DNA of 5,621 bases from NCBI GenBank assembly GCA_023434095.1, contig JAEYTJ010000170.1, forward strand, positions 1 to 5,621. Direction: 5' to 3'. A program made the position numbers and the translations under genes. This stretch comes from Pseudomonadota bacterium. GTDB taxonomy: Bacteria > Pseudomonadota > Alphaproteobacteria > Rhizobiales > Xanthobacteraceae. Positions 1-5,621 of the stretch are shown here, piece by piece. The notes beneath the pieces are model-generated. The model saw nothing but the letters and a program-made list of their open reading frames with translations. It made no database searches and had not been told where the DNA came from. How positions within the stretch are numbered: position 1 is the first letter of the stretch; every line of letters begins with the position of its first letter.

Positions 1-773
1 CGGCCGGGGCGCTCATGCAGCGGCTCACCGGCAACCCGCTGGCCGGGCCGGAAGTGCTCGGCGTCAGCGCCGGTGCCGGCGTCGGCCTCGCGGCGGCGCT
101 GATGCTCGTGCCCGATGCCGGCACCGGCCTGCTGCTCGCCGCCAGTGCCGGCGGGGCGCTGGGCGCGCTGCTGCTGGTGCTGCTGATGGCCGCCGTCACC
201 GGCTTCGGGGCGGAGAAGCTGCTGCTCGCCGGCATCGCGCTCGGCTGCATGGGGCTTGCCATCCTCTCCGCCGTGTTCGCCGCCGGCGGGCCGGGCAGCT
301 TCCGGCTGCTGGCCTGGATGTCCGGCACCACCGACAAGATCGGCGCGCCGGAAGCCGGCCTCCTGGCGGCCTGCGCGCTCGTCCTCCTGCTGCCCGTCGC
401 GCTCGCCGGCCGCTGGCTGAACCTCCTGCCGCTCGGGGCGGGGGCGAGCGCCTCGCTCGGCGTGCCGGTGGCGGCCAGCCAGTTCCTGCTGACGCTTCTG
501 GCGGCGCTGATGACCGGGGTCGCCGCGTTCTTCGTCGGCCCGCTGAGCCTCGTCGGCCTGATCGGCCCGCACCTTGCCCGCCAGTCCGGCTTTGCACGGG
601 GCGCCACCTTCGTCTTCGCGTCCGCCCTCATCGGCGCGCTGGTGCTGCTGCTCGCCGACTGGCTGGCCCGCATGGCGGCCTTTCCCTACCAGCTTCCCAC
701 CGGCCTGCTCGCGGCGCTGGTCGGCGGGCCGTACCTGATCTGGCTGCTGCAACGGGGAGACCGTCATGGCTGA
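1..773 (+). CDS. fhuB: FhuB-like ferric-hydroxamate siderophore ABC permease, C-terminal part (partial at left edge)
   Basis: This is an inner-membrane permease of the FecCD/BtuC family, which moves ferric siderophores from a periplasmic binding protein into the cytoplasm using a FhuC-type ATPase. The reading frame is open from base 3 to the TGA at 771-773. The ATG at 15 is almost certainly internal, because the codons before it already read as the family's AGALMQ segment. Numbering from that Met, visible hallmarks are RLTGNPLAGPEVLG (3-16), the cytoplasmic LPLGAGASASLG loop that would contact the ATPase (138-149), and GPLSLVGLIGPH (175-186). About seven or eight hydrophobic segments separate these. 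The RLTGNP segment and the ending ADWLARM...FPYQLPTGLL...PYLIWLL match my memory of the second half of E. coli FhuB better than single-length FecCD proteins. A fused N-terminal half is therefore expected upstream but is not seen. The gene overlaps the next one by 8 bases. Hydroxamate specificity is inferred; another ferric-siderophore permease is possible. Confidence 0.88.
   Translation, partial: AGALMQRLTGNPLAGPEVLGVSAGAGVGLAAALMLVPDAGTGLLLAASAGGALGALLLVLLMAAVTGFGAEKLLLAGIALGCMGLAILSAVFAAGGPGSFRLLAWMSGTTDKIGAPEAGLLAACALVLLLPVALAGRWLNLLPLGAGASASLGVPVAASQFLLTLLAALMTGVAAFFVGPLSLVGLIGPHLARQSGFARGATFVFASALIGALVLLLADWLARMAAFPYQLPTGLLAALVGGPYLIWLLQRGDRHG
754..760 (+). promoter_or_regulatory. Ribosome binding site of the siderophore-interacting protein gene
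   Basis: GGGGAGA lies within the last codons of the permease gene, with its GGAG core six bases before the ATG at 766. It supports that ATG as the start and shows that the downstream gene is translated from the same message, with stop and start overlapping (ATGGCTGA, 766-773). Confidence 0.75.
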
Positions 774-1845
774 TGGCTTCAGCGCGCAGGCGCGCATTGC
801 CTGCACCGGCGCGAGCGACCTTCTCGCCCGCCTGTGCGCACGGCTGGGCCCGGAGACGCTGCGCGAGCGCACGCCGGTTTCCGCCCGCATGGAGAACTGG
901 TGCGGCGAGGCGGCGCTTTCGATCGACCCCGCCGGTCACCTCCTGCTTCACGCCCGCAGCGCCCGCGAGGACAGACTGTCCGTGCTCCGCATGCAGTTGG
1001 CCGAGCATCTCCATGCCACGATGGACGGCGCGGGCCCCGCCTTCGCCTGGGAGGGCCATGGCGCCGGCAGCCCGTCCCTGCCCTATTTCCGCGCCATGCG
1101 GGTCGTCTCCACCCGCGAGGTGACGCCGCTCATGCGCCGCGTCGTGCTGGAAGGCGACGCCGCCCATTTCGCCGGCGGAGGCCTGCACGTGCGGCTGCTC
1201 ATCCCGCCCGCCGGCCGCGTGCCGCTCTGGCCGCACGCGGCACCGGACGGGCGCACCGTCTGGCCGTCGGGAGCGGACGCGCTCACCCCCCGCGTCTATA
1301 CGGTGCGCGAGGTGGATGTGGCCGCCGGCACCCTCGCCCTCGACGTGGTGCAGCATCTCGGCGCCGCGACGCCGGGCGCCGACTGGGCCCGCAACGCGCG
1401 GCCGGGCGATCCGGCCGGGCTGCTCGGCCCCGGCGGCGTCGGCCTGCCGCCCGCCCGCTGGTATCTGCTCGCTGGCGACGAGACGGCGCTTCCGGTCATC
1501 GCCCGCATGGTGGCGACGCTGCCGGCCGAGGCGCAGGCGGTGGTCCGGCTGGAAGTAGCGGATGCCCGCGAACGCCAGGAACTGCCCTCCGCCGCGCGTC
1601 TCGACGTCCGATGGCTCACCCGCGACGGCGCCGCCCCCGGCACCGGCGAGTTGCTGGAGCGGGCCGTTCGTGCCGTCGACCTGCCCCCCGACCACGAGGA
1701 CGTGCATGTCTTCGCCGGCTGCGAGCAGCGCACCGCGCGGGCGCTTCGCCGGCACATGACCCAGGAGCGCGGCCTCGCCAAGTCCCGATGCGCCATCGCC
1801 GCCTATTGGCGGCGCGGCCATCCGGGTATCGATCTGGCCGATTGA
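766..1845 (+). CDS. Siderophore-interacting protein (FAD-dependent ferric-siderophore reductase family) with N-terminal DUF2218-like domain
   Basis: The 359-residue product is a probable cytoplasmic flavoprotein that reduces ferric siderophores with NAD(P)H so that Fe(II) is released (ViuB/YqjH/SIP family). Residues about 6-88 resemble DUF2218, a small domain of unknown role sometimes found in front of SIP modules. Residues about 106-225 form the FAD-binding barrel: RVYTVR (176-181) is the family's RxYT/S flavin motif, and QHLG...DWARNARPGD (196-215) matches the following conserved stretch. Residues about 230-352 form the C-terminal nucleotide-binding part, with LLAGDETALP (234-243), VFAGCEQRTARALRRH (315-330) and the terminal AYWRRG (346-351). 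The usual glycine before the glutamate in the AGCE segment appears to be Cys, which I take as ordinary variation. The ATG at 766 is favoured by the GGGGAGA site and the overlap with the permease stop. The context, directly behind a FhuB-like permease, supports iron release from imported hydroxamate siderophores. Preference for NADH or NADPH cannot be read from the sequence. Confidence 0.92.
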   Translation: MADGFSAQARIACTGASDLLARLCARLGPETLRERTPVSARMENWCGEAALSIDPAGHLLLHARSAREDRLSVLRMQLAEHLHATMDGAGPAFAWEGHGAGSPSLPYFRAMRVVSTREVTPLMRRVVLEGDAAHFAGGGLHVRLLIPPAGRVPLWPHAAPDGRTVWPSGADALTPRVYTVREVDVAAGTLALDVVQHLGAATPGADWARNARPGDPAGLLGPGGVGLPPARWYLLAGDETALPVIARMVATLPAEAQAVVRLEVADARERQELPSAARLDVRWLTRDGAAPGTGELLERAVRAVDLPPDHEDVHVFAGCEQRTARALRRHMTQERGLAKSRCAIAAYWRRGHPGIDLAD

Positions 1846-1866
1846 GGCCGCTATAAGCGATCCATC

Positions 1867-3606
1867 ATGCAGCTCATCCGGCCCTTCCTGTCCTATTACG
1901 CCCCCTATAAGGGGCTGTTCGTGCTCGATTTTTCCTGCGCGGTCCTCTCCGGCCTGCTGGAATTGGGCTTTCCCGTCGCGGTGAAGCTGTTCATCGACCA
2001 CCTGCTGCCGGGGCAGGACTGGCATCTCATCGTCTGGGCGGCGGCCGGCCTGCTGGTGGTCTACCTGCTCAATGCGGGACTGATGGCGGTGGTCACCTAT
2101 TGGGGGCACATGCTCGGAATCAATATCGAGACCGAGATGCGCCGCCGCGCCTTCGACCATGTGCAGAAGCTGTCCTTCTCCTATTTCGACAACAACAAGA
2201 CCGGCCATCTCGTCGCCCGCCTGACCAAGGACCTGGAGGAGATCGGCGAGGTCGCCCATCACGGCCCGGAGGACGTGTTCATCGCGGTCATGACCTTCGT
2301 CGGCGCCTTCCTGGTGATGCTGAGCGTCAATGTTCCGCTCGCGCTGCTCACCGCCGTCATCGTCCCGGCCAGCGCCCTCATCACCACCCGCTACGGGCGG
2401 CGGATGACGGCGAATTTCCGCGTCCTGTTCGGCCGGGTCGGCGCCTTCAACGCCCGCATCGAGGAGAATATCGGCGGCATCCGCGTGGTGCAGTCCTTCG
2501 CCAACGAGGAGCATGAGAGCCAGCTGTTCGCGGTGGAGAATGCCCATTACCGCACCACCAAGCTGGAGGCCTATCGCCTGCTGGCGGCCAATGCCTCGCT
2601 CTCCTATCTCGGCATGCGCCTCACCCAGGTCATCATCATGCTCGCCGGCACCTGGTTCGTGCTGCGCGGCGAACTCAGCAATGGCGGCTTCGTAGGCTTC
2701 CTCCTGCTGGTCGGGGTGTTCTTCCGGCCGCTGGAGAAGATCGCGGCGGTCATGGAAGTCTACCCCAAGGGCATTGCCGGGCTGCGCTCCTATCTCGATT
2801 TCCTCGCCACCCGCCCGGATGTCGCCGACCGGCCGGGCGCCGTCGCGCTCGCCGGAGTGAAGGGCGCCATCCGCTATGAGGGCGTGCGTTTCGCCTATGG
2901 CAACGCGGCCCCGGTGCTGAACGGGATCGACCTCGACATCCGCCCCGGCGAGAGCGTCGCCTTCGTCGGCCCCTCCGGCGCCGGCAAAACCACGCTGTGC
3001 TCGCTGCTGCCGCGCTTCTACGACGTCACCGGCGGGCGCATCAGCATTGACGGGCACGACATACGCGACGTGCAGCTGGCCTCGCTGCGCCGGAACATCG
3101 GCATCGTGCAGCAGGACGTGTTCCTGTTCGGCGGCACCATCCGCGAGAACATCGCCTATGGGCAGCTCGACGCCGGCGAAGACGCGATCCGCGAGGCGGC
3201 GCGCCGGGCCCAGCTCGACGACCTGCTCGCCGGCCTGCCGCTGGGGCTCGACACGGTGATCGGCGAGCGCGGGGTGAAGCTCTCCGGCGGCCAGAAGCAG
3301 CGGCTCGCCATCGCCCGCATGTTCCTGAAGGACCCGCCGATCCTCATCCTGGACGAGGCGACCTCGGCGCTCGACAGCGAGACCGAGTGGGAAATCCAGC
3401 GCGCGCTGGCGGCGCTTTCGGTCGGGCGCACCACGCTGATCATCGCCCACCGGCTCTCCACCATCCGCACCGCCGACCGCATCGTCGTCGTCACCCGCGA
3501 GGGCATCGCCGAGCAGGGCAACCATGCCGAGCTGGTAGCGCGGGGTGGAATTTATGCCCGCATGGTGCGGACACAGTTCGCCGAGGCGGAACGCATCCCG
3601 GCGTAA
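1867..3606 (+). CDS. Exporter-fold ABC half-transporter (fused membrane and ATPase domains)
   Basis: The 579-residue product is the normal length for an MsbA-like half-transporter that works as a dimer in the inner membrane. Six hydrophobic segments lie at roughly 15-40, 55-80, 135-153, 156-175, 245-265 and 272-290. The intracellular loops are conserved (SYFDNNKTGHLVARLTKDL at 105-123; FNARIEENIGGIRVVQSFA at 194-212). The ATPase domain (about 333-570) is complete: A-loop Tyr344, Walker A GPSGAGKTT (368-376, Lys374), Q-loop QQD (415-417), signature LSGGQ (472-476), Walker B ILILDE (492-497), D-loop SALD (500-503) and switch His528. It should therefore hydrolyse ATP. The start lies 21 bases after the previous stop without a convincing Shine-Dalgarno site, so translation may be coupled to the upstream gene. 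The substrate cannot be read from the sequence. Siderophore export, ligand recycling or siderophore uptake are inferences from the neighbours. The membrane domain looks to me most like general multidrug/lipid-type exporters. Confidence 0.93.
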   Translation: MQLIRPFLSYYAPYKGLFVLDFSCAVLSGLLELGFPVAVKLFIDHLLPGQDWHLIVWAAAGLLVVYLLNAGLMAVVTYWGHMLGINIETEMRRRAFDHVQKLSFSYFDNNKTGHLVARLTKDLEEIGEVAHHGPEDVFIAVMTFVGAFLVMLSVNVPLALLTAVIVPASALITTRYGRRMTANFRVLFGRVGAFNARIEENIGGIRVVQSFANEEHESQLFAVENAHYRTTKLEAYRLLAANASLSYLGMRLTQVIIMLAGTWFVLRGELSNGGFVGFLLLVGVFFRPLEKIAAVMEVYPKGIAGLRSYLDFLATRPDVADRPGAVALAGVKGAIRYEGVRFAYGNAAPVLNGIDLDIRPGESVAFVGPSGAGKTTLCSLLPRFYDVTGGRISIDGHDIRDVQLASLRRNIGIVQQDVFLFGGTIRENIAYGQLDAGEDAIREAARRAQLDDLLAGLPLGLDTVIGERGVKLSGGQKQRLAIARMFLKDPPILILDEATSALDSETEWEIQRALAALSVGRTTLIIAHRLSTIRTADRIVVVTREGIAEQGNHAELVARGGIYARMVRTQFAEAERIPA

Positions 3607-3612
3607 AAGCCG

Positions 3613-3640
3613 GCGGGTCCGCGGCGACCGCAGATTTTTT
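3613..3640 (+). terminator. Possible intrinsic terminator after the ABC transporter gene
   Basis: Seven bases after the TAA (3604-3606), GCGGGTC (3613-3619) can pair with GACCGC (3626-3631) across a six-base loop. That gives six pairs with one bulged G at 3617. Three bases later comes a run of six T (3635-3640), the only such run in this GC-rich window. The stem is short and imperfect, so termination may be partial. The position agrees with the end of the iron-related gene set. The rest of the gap to 3770 shows no small gene and no convincing promoter. Confidence 0.45.
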
Positions 3641-3754
3641 CCGCACCGCACGGAACCTTCTCTCGTCTCGGCGGTTTAGGAGCGCCGGGAACTGCGACGC
3701 GCGCGCCCGCCAAGGCGTTGGCACGCGCCCCGGCTCTCATCTTGTCGCCTTTCC

Positions 3755-3760
3755 GGGGAG
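3755..3760 (+). promoter_or_regulatory. Ribosome binding site of the sensor kinase gene
   Basis: GGGGAG stands ten bases before the GTG at 3771, a slightly long but acceptable spacing. No ATG, GTG or TTG codon occurs in the kinase frame between the end of the ABC gene and 3771, so this site together with the GTG decides the start. Confidence 0.6.
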
Positions 3761-3770
3761 TAGTGGCGGC

Positions 3771-5621
<1,851 letters not shown>

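Noticed and set aside
834..1856. A 340-codon + strand frame overlapping the SIP gene
   Set aside because: It is Arg/Pro/Ala-rich with no motifs and runs in another frame over a gene with clear SIP-family motifs, so it is a compositional shadow.
1852..1857. TATAAG resembling a -10 box just before the ABC gene
   Set aside because: It is only nine bases from the ATG, has no -35 element at the right distance, and sits in a 21-base spacer inside what looks like an operon.
628..3651. A 1007-codon open frame on the minus strand across the SIP and ABC genes
   Set aside because: It lies antisense to two genes with unmistakable conserved motifs. Its product is a low-complexity Ala/Gly/Arg/Asp/His-rich sequence with no recognisable domain. 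Long antisense frames are expected where third positions are almost always G or C.
3641..3653. CCGCACCGCACGG, a short direct repeat and partial inverted repeat after the T run
   Set aside because: Too short and too GC-biased to separate from chance; no partner copy was seen elsewhere in the gap and it does not resemble a known iron-regulator operator.
3718..3734. TTGGCACG at 3718-3725, a perfect match to the -24 half of a sigma-54 promoter, upstream of the kinase
   Set aside because: The -12 half is missing: the required GC dinucleotide position reads GG, and CCGGC stands where TTGCA/T is expected. Read instead as a sigma-70 -35 box (TTGGCA), it has no acceptable -10 at 16-18 bases.

Overview
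The window is a dense, very GC-rich stretch with all recognisable genes on the + strand. G/C-ending codons dominate, GTG is used as a start, and two start codons have GGAG-type ribosome binding sites. This fits a high-GC proteobacterium, most likely an alphaproteobacterium of the Rhizobiales/Xanthobacteraceae type. That placement is inferred from composition and gene content; there is no rRNA or marker gene here to settle it.

Layout. Positions 1-773 hold the C-terminal part of a FhuB-like ferric-hydroxamate permease, cut by the left edge. Positions 766-1845 encode a siderophore-interacting protein (FAD/NAD(P)H ferric-siderophore reductase family) with an N-terminal DUF2218-like domain; its start overlaps the permease stop by 8 bases. 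Positions 1867-3606 encode a complete exporter-fold ABC half-transporter (membrane domain plus ATPase), 21 bases further on. A 164-base gap follows, with a plausible hairpin/T-tract terminator at its left end. At 3771 a large membrane-bound sensor histidine kinase begins (four membrane segments, GAF, long coiled coil, HisKA, HATPase) and runs off the right edge while still open.

How the genes fit together. The first three genes look like the distal part of one iron-uptake operon. FhuB brings the ferric siderophore across the inner membrane, and the siderophore-interacting protein would release the iron by reduction in the cytoplasm. The ABC half-transporter may export a siderophore or recycled ligand, or it may take part in uptake as the exporter-fold IrtAB and YbtPQ systems do. 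The operon promoter, binding protein, FhuC-type ATPase and any outer-membrane receptor are not visible and would lie to the left. The kinase has its own ribosome binding site and lies beyond the putative terminator, so it is probably a separate unit with no demonstrable link to iron.

I found no clearly undescribed system, tRNA, rRNA, CRISPR array, insertion sequence or attachment site. The most interesting point is the adjacent pair of a siderophore reductase and an exporter-fold ABC half-transporter, which are joined in one polypeptide in mycobacterial IrtA.
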